Source: Cavia porcellus | Lineage: Eukaryota > Chordata > Mammalia > Rodentia > Caviidae | DNA: 64,000 bases | Direction of reading: 5' to 3' | Assembly (NCBI RefSeq): GCF_034190915.1 | Contig: NW_026947500.1 | Coordinates: forward strand, 22,318,501 to 22,382,500 | Shown here: positions 1 to 10,191 of the stretch, piece after piece | How the letters are laid out: each line of letters opens with the position of its first letter | Position numbering within the stretch: the stretch's first letter is position 1 | Made by a program: the position numbers and the translations under genes | Notes under the pieces: model-generated | What the model was told of the DNA's origin: nothing | Database searches by the model: none | The model's input: the letters and a program-made list of their open reading frames with translations, nothing else

Positions 1-1589
1 GCTTTTGCTATCAAGGTGGGTATTATCAAGTATAATTTGTGGTTGGAAATGTTTGGCATTCCTGTCTAGCAGTAGCCCAGACTGTTTAGAATAGATTTTT
101 ACATAAGAGTTTCAACATCTGTCTGTTGTAGGTCAGGTTTCTGTGAGAACCTATGCGTACAGTCTCTAAACATATGCAGCTGTCCCAGATTAAACAGGAA
201 TGGTTTCTTGCATTACAGTGACAACAAAGAGTCAAACTAAAATTAAGAATATAAGAAAAAGGCTAAGAATGTTAAGCAAAAGGCATTCCCCCTGTACAAA
301 ATGCCAAGTTAACGGTGGGCTTGGAGGATATTTGGGCTCTATCCTAGCAAGACTCATTAACTAGCAATTTACAACACCAATATGTCTATGGACTAAGATG
401 CAGCATTTCAACCTCATTATGGATTCCTTTTGTTTATAATTTCTCTATTATAGAAACCAGTTTGTTTGAAGTAAAAAATGCCTATTAAATGAAAGCTATA
501 TATTAAAAACTCTAAAGAAACATAACAGCAATGTTGGAAAGGAAGTCAGAAAAGAATTCAAACAAGCTGTGATGATCTTAACAAAGACACACCAAACCTG
601 TTACTAGGAAGAGTTGTTTGGTCAAATTCTCTGTTTTTTCCCCCAAGTCCTGGTTTGTTTTAAACATGTCATCAGTGCACAGTTCACTGCTGCTGATTAA
701 CATTCCTCTATGTCCAGAACTGCTCCTCTAGGACTTCTTATTTAAAGATATTACAAACAATCTGTAGTTTCCCTTTTCTTCTCCAGATTGTGATGTTCAC
801 CATAATTAAGAGATGATAAGCCATGGATTTCAGCAGCTAAAAAATTAGTATAAAACACTAAAAAATTACTGCGGTGTGGGTTAATGGAGTCATAAAATGA
901 AGGTTGCACAAAACATCTCTTTAACCCTAAGCAGTCTTGGTACAAGATTCCAGAAATCAACGTGAATAGCTATAAAGCACACTAAACCAAAGCAACACCA
1001 GTATCACTGATGGCTCTTTGTTTTATATGCTTAAAATCTCCTCTGGAAAGACCTAGCTGATTCTAACAGCAATGTAAAATAAATATGAAATGTAGGGAAA
1101 TAAAAATTCCTCCCTTGGGAAAGAAGTATGAAACATTAACATTTGTTAAAGTATTTTATAAATTATGCTGCTTTATTAAACACATACCATTAGAAGTCTC
1201 TTCTATTACTGACAACACTTTTCTTAATGGACTTTACGTGTTTAAATAAATGGCTCCTGAAAATGGGCATTTATATTATATAAATAAAAGCTTAATTAAT
1301 ATAAACATACCTAGATATAAACTTTTTAGAAATGTCAGCTTAAAACTTTCCAGTCTAAATAAATCCTCTTATGAATGGTCCAGGAAAGCAATTGTAGGGC
1401 ATTTTTTTTCTTCTAAAAAGCTCATAGAGATTTACAGGCACAATCCAGAAAAACAAACCAAAACAATTTTGATGAAGACTGAATACCTCATTCATGTAAT
1501 AAGCAACTTTAAGTGACAGCAAGTAGATGGTTTTTGAGACCAACTAAGGCTGTCTGACTATAGTACTTGCTATTATCTCATTGTTATCT
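1..1589. other. Unique AT-rich DNA, no gene recognised
   Basis: No splice-flanked coding frame, RNA gene or recognisable repeat is visible here. The short open frames (for example about 1250-1516) are AT-rich and resemble no family I know. Old, heavily diverged repeats could be hidden and would need a profile search. Confidence 0.5.
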
Positions 1590-1755
1590 TGTTCATTTGT
1601 GCTTCTGTTTATTGTTTGTCTTACTGCCTTAAGTTGTAATCTGCCTGACAGTAAAGACATTTCCTTGTTCTCTGCTCTAATACTTATTGTAGCACTGAGT
1701 ACATGGTAGATGCAAAAAAGTAGCTCATCTAAGAATTCATGAATGAGATACAGCT
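1590..1755 (+). repeat. L2/MIR-type 3' end fragment
   Basis: The stretch runs through a 'taagttgtaatctgcctgacag' type segment, a polypyrimidine stretch, 'gcactgagtacatggtagatgca' and 'aattcatgaatgag'. This is the order of the conserved 3' tail shared by L2 and MIR-like elements (a 'cacatagtaggtgctcaataaatg' equivalent, then a 'gaatgaatgaa' terminus). It is strongly diverged and was assigned by eye. Confidence 0.45.
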
Positions 1756-1867
1756 CAAAAGACTGCTATTTCATTGTACCTCAGTACTTACAAATTAGCC
1801 CATGTGTCAAAGGGTCTAGGTGGTGCCCTCTTCCACCTGAGGGTTTCTTTTTTTTTTTTTTTTTTTT

Positions 1868-1935
1868 AAATATGGAACGCTTCACGAATTTGCGTGTCAT
1901 CCTTGCGCAGGGGCCATGCTAATCTTCTCTGTATT

Positions 1936-1966
<31 letters not shown>

Positions 1967-1972
1967 GAGCAC
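1868..1972 (-). ncRNA. U6 spliceosomal snRNA copy, retroposed pseudogene
   Basis: The minus strand reads as a complete 105-nt U6 snRNA, from the 5' GTGCTCGCTTCGGCAGCACA through the GATTAGCATGG region to a 3' end in ATATTT. I can place only one difference from the standard mammalian U6 (a CpG to CpA change). U6 is the catalytic-core snRNA of the spliceosome. This copy is followed by a roughly 20-nt poly(A) tract (poly-T at 1848-1867 on +) and is flanked by a perfect 13-bp duplication, ACCTGAGGGTTTC, at 1835-1847 and 1976-1988. A tail plus duplication marks L1-mediated retroposition. I see no TATA or PSE upstream on the minus strand, so it is probably silent. The 3' U-run needed for RNA polymerase III termination is replaced by A. 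Confidence 0.95.
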
Positions 1973-1989
1973 TCTACCTGAGGGTTTCA

Positions 1990-2610
1990 TTTTCCAGTCT
2001 CCCTTGCAACTAAGTGTTACCAGATTTGAACTAATAGGATGTAAGTCAGGTACGGTGGGCACACAACTGTGATCCCAGTTACTCGTGGCTGAGACAGGAA
2101 GATGATGAGTTTGAAGACAGGCTGGGCAACTTAGTGAGACCCTATCTCAAAGTAAGTAAGTAAGTACATAGGGCTGGGATGGAGTGAGGGGTGTGGCACC
2201 CCTGAGTTCAATTCTCAGTACTAGGATAACGGTAAAAAACAAAACAAAACAAAAAAAACTGCAAGCCAATAGTATTCTGCAACGCCTTCAGGAAAGCTCC
2301 TTGGAACACAGTTACTGCAGACCTTTGGCTCTATTTCTCCTTTCCTCCTTTCTGATACTTGGAATGTGCACTTAACTGCTGGAGCTCTAACTGCCACTGT
2401 GGACTATGAGTTGACCTTGAAAATAAAAACATTACAGGAGGTGCAGCAACAGAAGACGAGAGGTTTAAGCTCTTGGCACTGTGGAATGCACTGTACTGGC
2501 CTGTCTAACTCTACTCGTCTTTTACCTGGAGGGGGGAAAAAAGCTGTCTGTTTTGAGTCATGCAACCAAGCCAAATCATACTGTTATTTTTCAAAAATAA
2601 TTTGGAAACA
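1990..2610 (+). repeat. Ancient mammalian repeat (LTR-like), split by a B1-ID SINE
   Basis: Segments 1990-2044 and 2256-2610 read as one old dispersed repeat: 'ctcccttgcaactaagtgttacc', then an 'aggaaagctccttgg' part, then 'actatgagttgaccttgaaaataaa'. The order matches a widespread old mammalian element that I cannot name with certainty. A composite SINE lies between the two parts. Confidence 0.4.
2045..2250 (+). mobile_element. Composite B1 + ID SINE
   Basis: The left part is 7SL-derived B1-like ('gtgatcccagttactcgtggctgagacaggaagat', then 'ctgggcaacttagtgagaccctatctc'). The right part is ID-like ('gggctgggatggagtg', then 'cctgagttcaattctcagtacta'), followed by an A-rich tail. This B1-plus-ID fusion is typical of squirrel-related and several other non-murid rodents. 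Confidence 0.75.
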
Positions 2611-2614
2611 GCCC

Positions 2615-3697
2615 ATGTAAAGTGTATGTGTGGTTCTTCTAATCCACTTGTATTTTTTAATAAACACACTAAGAACTCTTTCCAACAAATAGGTATGTAT
2701 TGGCAAGCACAACATTTTGTCCCCAGAATTAAGCCAGATACTATGGAAAAATATAAAGAAGTTCAAAGCTGGGTTCTGAATCTTAAGACGTTAATGACCT
2801 AGTGAGAAAGGATATGCATGACCTATCAGTCCTCTCTCCCGCACACCCACCCGTAGGAAACAGCCCAAAGTAATAAGGAACAAAGTTCAAAATTGGGCAT
2901 GCACTTCAGTCGTGGAAGACTGGTGTTTGAGAGAAAGGGTCCAGGCAAAAGCCTGCCTTGAGGTGGACCTTGCGGGAGGAACAGGACCTAGAGAGGTGGT
3001 GGAAACTGGCAGGCTGCTTCAGGGTGGGGACCAGCAGCAGGGGAACCACTGTTTGAGTAATGAGCACAGCATGTCCATGGAGCTGGGAAGGAGGTCAACC
3101 AGATGTGTGGCCTCTGGAAAGAGAGCCCTCCCTTTTCTCAGAACATGGTCTCTCGTACTGAGAAAAGGCCCCAGAAAGGATGGTCTACCTCACCCTTCGG
3201 TCACATGGAGCAGACAGATCTTTACTCTAGAGTCTCCCTGCCATGCACTTAATGTCGCTGTGTCCAGCACTGCCTCTGACTTCTCTGAGCCTTATACTCA
3301 GTGCACCCTAAGCTGAGGGTCCTGCTTTTCCGCAGGGATCCTGCAAACACACAGCCCATGTGATTTCCAGGGAAATGTACTTTGTGCTATGCACTGGGCA
3401 CACCTCAAGTCTTTTGCACAACATATGCCAAGGAGGTGTTTCAAATTAAACAGGCAGAGGCAGTATGTTCTGCCTCCTACTCTGTGAAAAACTAATAAAG
3501 CAACAAAATGACCAGTCATTGCTTCCAAAGAAGAGGCCAGGGAATTCAATTACTCACAAGCTAATCACAATCACAGGATAAGGAAGCAAGTTTCCTAATG
3601 AGTTCCCTTTCAGCTGCTTCTCATCAATAAAGCCAATGTTGAGTTTTTAAAAACCCTACCAAATAAACTCCTCTGAGGAAAACAGCACCATCTAGTC
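2615..3697. other. Unique DNA, no gene recognised
   Basis: The frame at 2912-3316 (134 codons, +) has no recognisable domain and no splice context, and it is the length expected by chance in GC-balanced DNA. I identified no repeat with confidence. Confidence 0.45.
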
Positions 3698-3775
3698 CAG
3701 TGATGGTGAACCTTTTAGAGCTTTCAGTGCCAACAAACAGCCCACTGTGGCATGCGTGCCATAGGTTCACCACTG
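3698..3775 (+). mobile_element. hAT-like miniature transposon (copy 1)
   Basis: The element starts CAGTGATGGTGAACCTTTTAG and ends in GGTTCACCACTG, whose complement CAGTGGTGAACC mirrors the start, giving short terminal inverted repeats beginning CAG as in hAT elements. The first 55 bases align closely with a second copy at 12102. The flanking 8-mers do not match, so the duplication has decayed or the ends are slightly misplaced. It has no coding capacity. Confidence 0.6.
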
Positions 3776-4629
3776 TTGGAATGAAAGCCTTGCACACTAT
3801 TTTGATTTGTGGGACATTTTTCTGAAGAGCAGATACTGTTCGCAGCACAAAGGAGTCCTGGTAAAGACAGCTAGATGGAGCATTTCCATGGAATCCAGGT
3901 AGAACCAGGAACCAGGTATGGAGCAGCAAAGCACTAACTGATGAGAACTCCAGAAGTGTTTTTTATACCGGGCATTAGGAGCAATGATTAAAACCTTGTG
4001 GGGTTAATGTAAGGTAAAAGAAGTCAAACTCAGCTTTTTCCAAAATTCTGCCTAAAATGGCTTGGGGGCAAGAACTCCCAGGCCAGATGTCAACAGATTT
4101 GAGCACTTGCTTAGCTCTGACTCACTGCCGACTTTGGTTTCTTTATCTGTAAATTAAGGGAGTTCAAGTGCACATGATCAATCCCTGAAATCCACTGCAG
4201 CTCCAGCAGGGACCCCAAGCCAAGGACAAATGAGTGCACAGCAAAGAAGGGAGTATGTTTCCTCCTCTTTGTCTTCTTTTCTGCCCATCCCCATTTCCCC
4301 ACATGCCCCAAATTATATTAATTTGCCAATTAATAAATAGCCATTCTCAGTTGCAATCTCCTCCGAAGCTTGGTGAATGTCATGCTTGTTTGGTGACAGC
4401 AGCAGCTGCTGCTCTCCTCAAACCACATCCTTCCCCTTCATCGTGAGGCCTCCTTGCTGGCCGCAATTTGCATTGGCCAGAGTTCCCCCTACATCCCCCA
4501 CCAGAAACTGCCACCCGTATGCAAAGTTCTAGTTTATTAGGCCCTCTGAAGCAGATCCAGCTGGCCAGAGCAGATTCCAGGTGGTCAAGACCAAAGAGTA
4601 TCGTAGCATCTCCAGCATATGAAAGCTGA
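3776..4629. other. Unique DNA, no gene recognised
   Basis: Mixed-composition sequence without a convincing reading frame, RNA gene or young repeat. Confidence 0.4.
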
Positions 4630-4862
4630 AAGGGACTGCAGGAAGGGTCTACTTGCCCAGCCCTGATGTATAGATGAGGACACTGATTCTTGTGACACCC
4701 ATTTAAAATATCCTACATGGCCTAGCCAGAGCTGGAACCCATCTCCCAACTCAGCGGCCAGTTGTGATTTTGCAATAGATGGAAATAGAAGCCACTAAGC
4801 TAGAAGGTACGATTTATGGTGTACTCTGTGCAGGGCACCGTGCTAAGTGGCTTCTTAAACCT
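4630..4862 (-). repeat. MIR fragments
   Basis: The + strand shows 'gatgtatagatgaggacactga' and 'gccagagctggaacccatctcccaactc', which is the complement of the MIR core (the exon-like 'gatgaggaaactgag … gggattcgaaccc' pattern). A further piece at 4810-4862 ('tgtgcagggcaccgtgctaagtgg') resembles the other end of a MIR. Both are strongly diverged. Confidence 0.55.
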
Positions 4863-4889
4863 AATATGGACCAACTTGATTTATTCTCT

Positions 4890-5700
4890 GCCTGTCCTCC
4901 CACTTGGTCAGTGGAGCCCCCATCCTTCTAGTTGTTTATGCCAAGAATCTGGGAGTCATCATTGGCATGCTCCTCTTCCTTAACAACCCCCCACATGAAA
5001 TTCTGAAGTCCTACATCCTCCAGAACATATCTTACATCTCTCCAACTCTCCAACAGCACTGTCTCCATCCCAGTCCAATCCACACTGGCCTCCTGCCTGG
5101 ACCAAAGCCATATCTCATGTCAGTGTTCCACTACTGCTGTTCCTGTCCCTATCAATCCAGTCTTAAAACCAGAGGCCAGAGCAATCTTGTAAAAACAAAC
5201 TAGATCATGCCATGCTCACCACCCTCCCCACCCTGCCAATGCTTAAATCCATTGGTCTTCCCAAGATACTCAGGACAAAACAGCTCAGATGTCTGGAAGG
5301 CCCCACCTTGTCTGACCCCCGAGGGTCTCATTTCACCCCAATCTTTCGGAAGTTCCAGGCTCCTTGCAATCACAGGCTGTGCCTCTGCACAAAATGCTCT
5401 TTCTACTCACGGCCTGACTCATACTGCACCATTTTCAAACTCGGCTTGCACATCACTTTCTCAGACGCGCATTCCCTAAGACCTTGCTGGGAGTCCTTCG
5501 ACTAACTTTGCACTCTTCCTGTGGAGCATGAACCAGTCTGATGTATATTTTTGAGAACATTTGTTTAATGACCATGTCCCCAACCAGACTATTAGCCTCG
5601 TGAGGACAGAGACCTTATGTATTTGTTGATCCTTACCGTCAGAGAATTTTTGTCAGGAACATAATAAATTCCAAATAAATATTCATTGACTACATTTATT
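4890..5700 (+). repeat. L2 LINE 3' region
   Basis: Several hundred bases follow the order of the L2 3' end: a C-rich 'cactggcctcctgcctgg' block, 'aatgctctttctactcacggcc', 'cattccctaagaccttgctggg', 'attagcctcgtgaggacagagacctta' and finally 'ccaaataaatattcattga'. Open frames at 4904-5203 and 5207-5505 are by-products of this decayed LINE and not genes. Confidence 0.6.
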
Positions 5701-5719
5701 AATCAGTCTACTAAAAATT

Positions 5720-5845
5720 CAGGTATGATATTGTCTGTCATTCACAGAGGAGCAAACAAAGGCTTGTCCTGGTTCTAGAACCAGTAAGTAGCGTAAGAGA
5801 GATTCCAACACAGGTTACCTGACCCCAAGGCCCATGTTCTTAACA
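5720..5845 (-). repeat. MIR fragment
   Basis: The complement of a MIR core is visible around 'acagaggagcaaacaaaggctt', then 'cagtaagtagcgtaagagagattccaacacagg', then 'ccaaggcccatgttcttaac'. It is diverged. Confidence 0.5.
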
Positions 5846-6224
5846 TTTATCAGGTTACATCAGGATTGATCAGGCCCACAGACGATGTAAGAGATAGTCT
5901 TGATGTTTAGTTGACTCATTTGGAACAATCAGAGACTGGGATATGCTGAAGCACTCCCCTCCTCCTTATATCCACATCCTAAATTCCTGAAACCTGGGAA
6001 TACTACCTTCCATGCCCAACAAATAATTAAATAAGAAAAAAGAAGGGGGTTCGTCTTTGCAGCATGATTAAGTTAAAGATCTTAAGTTAGGCAAATGCTC
6101 TGGGTTTATCAGTGTGGGCCCGAAATGCAATCACATGTGTCCTTTTAAGAGCAAGGCAGATGGGAAGCTGACGAACCAGAAATGAGGATGTGGTGAGAGG
6201 GCAGAAAGAACGCATGAAGAGGAT

Positions 6225-6735
6225 CTTACTTGGTTCAGGCTGCTGGAGAAAGCACCGCTGACTGGATGGTTTATAAACAACACAAATGTATTTCTCCACG
6301 TATGGAGGTTAGAAGTGTGGAATTGCATGGCTGCAATGTTATCAAAGGCCTTCCTGAATACAGAGAGTAACCGTCTCATTGTAGCCTCACATGGTGGGAC
6401 CTGATTATGTCCTGAATTCCCCACCTCCCAAAACCATCATATTCGTAGGTTAGGATTTCTTTTCTTTTTTCTTTTTGGCAGCACTGAGTATTGAATCCAG
6501 TGCCTTCACACTGAGTTACATCCCAGCCCATCTTTAAAAATTTTATAATTGATTGATTGAGATAGGGTCTTGCTATGTCATTTAGACTGGCCTTGAACTT
6601 GCTAGGTGGCCCAGGCTTGGTCTTGAACTCATGGTGATCCTCCTGTCTCAGCCTCCCAAGGGCTGGATTTATATGCCCGCACCATAAAGGATACATCAGG
6701 ATTTCTATATGAGAATTGGAGGGGGTAAAACCATT
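6225..6735 (-). repeat. MaLR-type LTR (MLT1-like), split by a SINE
   Basis: The flanks read as the complement of an MLT1-like LTR: 'caggctgctggagaaagcacc', 'ggtttataaacaacacaaatgtatttct', 'cctcacatggtgggacc', 'cacctcccaaaaccatcat' and, after the SINE at 6461-6697, 'tatgagaattggagggggtaaaaccattcag'. No internal retroviral sequence is attached, so this is a solo or truncated LTR. Confidence 0.6.
6461..6697 (-). mobile_element. Composite B1 + ID SINE
   Basis: The minus-strand composite SINE has a T-rich tail on the left, then an inverted ID-like part ('gcactgagtattgaatccagtgcc … gagttacatcccagcc'). An inverted B1 follows ('gagatagggtcttgctatgtca', 'ctggccttgaactt', 'cctcctgtctcagcctccca'). Flanking AGGATTTCT at 6452-6460 and 6698-6706 is a 9-bp target duplication. 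The 170-codon frame at 6376-6888 is an artefact of this nest. Confidence 0.8.
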
Positions 6736-6774
6736 CAGTTCATAACACCAAATACTGAAGTGGTATAAACACAG

Positions 6775-7000
6775 AACAAGGAATGCCAGCTGCCACCATA
6801 AGCTGGAACAGGCAAGAGTGAGAACTGTCCCACTGGAGCCCTGGGAGGAACCATGGCTCAGCCTAACCCTTGATTCCAGCCCAGTCAAACCGGCTTCAGA
6901 TGTCTGAACTCTACAGCTGTGAGGGAATCAATTTCCATTGTTTTAAGACACCAAATTTGTAGTAATCTGTAACCTCACACAGAGAAAACGAACACAGAAT
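6775..7000 (+). repeat. MaLR-type LTR 3' portion (MLT1-like)
   Basis: The stretch ends with 'attccagcccagtcaaaccggcttcagatgtctgaactctacagctg', 'tttccattgttttaagacacc' and 'tttgtagtaatctgtaac', the pattern of the 3' part of old MLT1-type LTRs on the + strand. Confidence 0.5.
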
Positions 7001-8174
7001 CCATAACATTGTTTTGCTAAGACACCATGGTTTTTCTCTAAAAGGGTTTACTCGATCCTTACTTCCCTCATCTGACCACACACATACTTTCAGTCACAGA
7101 TACACCTGGAACCTCCACTCTTTTAGCACCGTTTGTGACACATGCCCTATGAATCAGCAGTGAGAAACCAAAAGATTAAGAGGAAAACATACCAAGAATG
7201 AGGGTGAAAAATTACTTTTTGCAAACTACTGGTTAAAATTATTATTATTTTTAACGTGGGCTAAAAATGCTTTTAGGCTCAGGATTTAGGTGAAAAACCA
7301 AAGTAAACACTGTCCTAGCATTGCTTCCAAAATGTTTTCGGATCCGCAGAGATCTGCTGTTTTCACTTTTGTAATACAATAAATAAACTTAGTGAACAGC
7401 TGTTTTAAAATAGCTAAAGTATCATATTTCATAAAATAAGAAGTCTGTACTCACAAGTTCATCTTTCATGCTAGCTTTGAGTCATAAGTCTGTCTCAGAT
7501 AATAGGAGTTTGGCCTTGGCGAATGGGTAATTCACTCTGCTTTCAAGATAATCTATGATTTTGTAAGATAAAATGCTTTAGAAATGTAAGTTTTCAGTGA
7601 CTTGTTTTAATATGATAAGAAGTGAAATAATATTCATGAGATGAAGCTCAATGTGAAGAAGTACTTTAACACACTCTCCACATCCCCACTCAGAAGACGC
7701 GCGCTTGCCAGAGCCGCCATCTTGCTATTGTTCCCTCCAGAGTTTCCAGATGGGGAAGGGTTATCAAGTTGTTGAAGGCTAATCCTGCCAAAGGAAATAA
7801 GAAGTTTTCAAAGCTTTTGTCAGGATGGCTATGTGGTTTAAGTTCAACATGAGATGATTTCATAGCAGTTAAGATATGGTTGAAGAAATAGGAACTATAA
7901 GAACTGCCATAACAGCATGTCACAAGAAATCTCGATGAGGAGATAGAGACAAAAGGTATGGTAGAGGGAATTAGAGGAGGTTACTGAGTCATGACAGAAG
8001 GAGAGGCAAGAAGGTGAGTATATTTAACGTAAGAAATTTCCCAAGCAGAGCTGTTTTTCAGAGATTCCAGAGCAGCTTTGATTAGCATAAGTGTTCCATT
8101 TACTGTAATATGCTGATATTGAATAATGTAATCTGTAGCATTTTGAGAAAGAGAAGAATTTTTAATTTGACTTG
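7001..8174. other. Unique DNA, no gene recognised
   Basis: No coding gene was recognised. A CpG-containing bit at 7696-7725 ('gacgcgcgcttgccagagccgccatcttg') resembles the start of a housekeeping transcript, but the downstream sequence matches no protein I know. Confidence 0.35.
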
Positions 8175-8300
8175 CCCATGTAATAAATGAGAAACTGAGG
8201 CCAAGGAGAGTTAGCTCACTTCTCCAAGGACAAGAAGCTGTTCAGTAGTTGTGTGGAGACTCAAACTGGAACCTGGGAGACTCTCCTCTAGCACTGTCAA
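8175..8300 (-). repeat. MIR fragment
   Basis: 'aataaatgagaaactgaggccaagg', 'gttagctcacttctccaaggacaagaagctg' and 'actcaaactggaacctggga' is the complement of the MIR core. Confidence 0.6.
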
Positions 8301-9190
8301 CTGTACCATGAACAAATGTTCAGCCCGGTGGACTTTATTTCAGATGCTGGAGGTGTATCTAACAGCTAGAATAATGCCAAGCCAGCTTTTATTTCTTAGG
8401 GGCGAATTAATTTTTAAGCACTATGAAGCTATTCTAGGAAGAGCTACTTCAACCTGATTGCTTTTTACCAATATTTTCAAAATGACATTCAAACAGATGC
8501 CATGCCCTGTGATCTTTCTGCTCCTTCTCCTTAACGATACAGAGCTATTTGGTCAAATAGTTTGCTTTCATAGAGACGATGCAGTGTTATACCTGAGCTC
8601 TCTCCAGCTTCCGTGAAAACCACAGCCTGCGCTGACACTGCACCTTGGCTGGGTGGGCACGGGCATCTGACTTACATGCACATGAGGTGGCATGTGCCCG
8701 GCCACTCATACTCAGGGCTAGGAAGGCCTCTGCAGCTATGCCTCCGCCCTGGAACTGGGGCTGCTTCCTGGCTTCAGAATTCAGGGTGTGAGCAGCTCCC
8801 CACATGAGGCTGGTGTGCTAGATATGTCCTGTGACTGAGGTTCTTATCCCAATGCTTCCTCCATGGTGACGATGAATGGCAGAAGTACATCTGTGTGTGT
8901 CATATTGCAGACTCTGAATTTTACCCCAGAATCCAAAAGGTCTCCATGACTTTGCATGATGTAGCTTCTACAGAAGGATGATTTGTAAACATTTTGTTTG
9001 TCTCTAGGCCACTAGCAAACCTGATAGGCATTTTACCTCATGCCAACTACTAGTCCTAGATAAATTAAAAATAAGATTCCTCACTAAACTTAAGTGACAA
9101 ACTAATACATGTTATTCTAAAATTATTTTAAATAATAGGTTCATATCAGTGAGAAGGGTGATATTGTTTATATTTAGCTAATGTATATCT
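8301..9190. other. Unique DNA, no gene recognised
   Basis: Nothing convincing was seen. Overlapping short frames on both strands around 8587-8807 have no recognisable product. Confidence 0.4.
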
Positions 9191-9192
9191 GA

Positions 9193-9193
<1 letters not shown>

Positions 9194-9226
<33 letters not shown>

Positions 9227-9240
9227 CCACACACACACAC
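9194..9240. repeat. (CA)n microsatellite
   Basis: About 23 CA units with one TC interruption near 9226. Confidence 0.95.
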
Positions 9241-9302
9241 TTAGTTTGAGCTATTTTCCCAGGTAGTTGCTTTCTTACATTTTACTTTTTCTCCCCTCCA
9301 AA

Positions 9303-9378
9303 TATTAACCAAGCCCAACCCTTTTTAGCTTCTGAGATCAGATGAGATCAGGCATGTTTGGGTGGTATGGCTGTAGAC
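9303..9378 (-). pseudogene. 5S rRNA pseudogene, 3'-truncated
   Basis: The complement matches the first roughly 76 bases of 5S rRNA: it begins GTCTACAGCCATACCACCC and continues through the internal GATCTCATCTGATCTCAGAAGCTAA block (A-box region). It then diverges, with no 3' third. Several CpG sites have decayed to TG or CA. The 5' end is intact and the 3' end missing, with no tail visible, so the mechanism is unclear. A 5S-derived SINE head is a possible alternative. Confidence 0.8.
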
Positions 9379-9798
9379 ACTGTATTTTTTCTAAGTTAGA
9401 AAACCCTAGCTCAAATGCAGAGACGTCAGGAAGGGCTGTAAGTATTTGGTGGCTCTGTCAGGTACGTTTGGATGTTCAAGTCCAACACATCCTAGAAATT
9501 ATAAGCTAACTCCTTATCAAGGCCCTCTTTCAGCAACTGGTAAACTAAGCAGGTAAGCACACAAGATTCAAGAGCTACAAGTCTGGATTAAATGTTCCAC
9601 AGGGAAGAGGGCAACAAATAGATGTCCACTCTATCTATTAATGTTTGCCAAGCATTAAGACGTGGTTTTAAAACGTGACAATATGCACCAATTCTTTCTT
9701 TGACTCATGAATAGAAATCCACTCATTCAGAAAATATTTAAATATTTACCAGCTCTCTGTGACACTGCCAGGCATCAGGGATACAGCTGGCAAAAAGA
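9379..9798. other. Unique DNA, no gene recognised
   Basis: No identifiable feature. Confidence 0.4.
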
Positions 9799-10186
9799 TG
9801 TCATGGTTTGGATGTGGCTTGTTCCCCAAGTGCCCATGTGTTACAAGTGTGGTCTCCACCGTGATAGCGCAGGAACTGATAGAACCTTTAAGAGATGGAG
9901 CCTAACAGAGAGTCCTTAGGTCACTAGGGATCCTGCCCTTGAAATGGTTTGGAGAGGGGTAGTTACAATACCTAAGCCTTGTCCTATCATGCTGCCTCCT
10001 GTTCAAGATAGGATCACTTGCTCCGGCATGAGCCTGATGTGAGGTAGCCAAGCGGGCCTTCATCAGAGCTGAGCCATGCAGCCCCCCACCCTTTGAGCCT
10101 CCAAAACTGCAAGGTAAATAATCTCTTTTCTTTATAACAGCCTGCCTTCAGGATTATGTTACAGTAACAAAAAGCTGGCTAATACC
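9799..10186 (+). repeat. MaLR-type solo LTR
   Basis: It starts TGTCATGGTTTGGATGTGGC, runs through 'gaacctttaagagatggagcctaac' and 'catgagcctgatgtgaggtagcc', and ends 'aataatctcttttctttataacagcc … caaaaagctggctaatac'. This is the MST/MaLR-like order, including the polyadenylation-signal region near the 3' end. An imperfect AAAGA/CAAGA duplication flanks it. The frame at 9707-9919 is an artefact. Confidence 0.75.
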
Positions 10187-10191
10187 CAAGA

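Noticed and set aside
6376..6888. 170-codon minus-strand frame, the longest in the window
   Set aside because: It crosses a MaLR LTR and a composite SINE and has no protein-like domain.
7680..7930. Possible processed-mRNA start ('gagccgccatcttgc')
   Set aside because: The following bases match no protein or transcript I recognise, and no poly(A) or flanking duplication was found.
9194..9240. Regular short repeats that might suggest a CRISPR-like array
   Set aside because: A simple CA microsatellite without spacers. The genome is eukaryotic.
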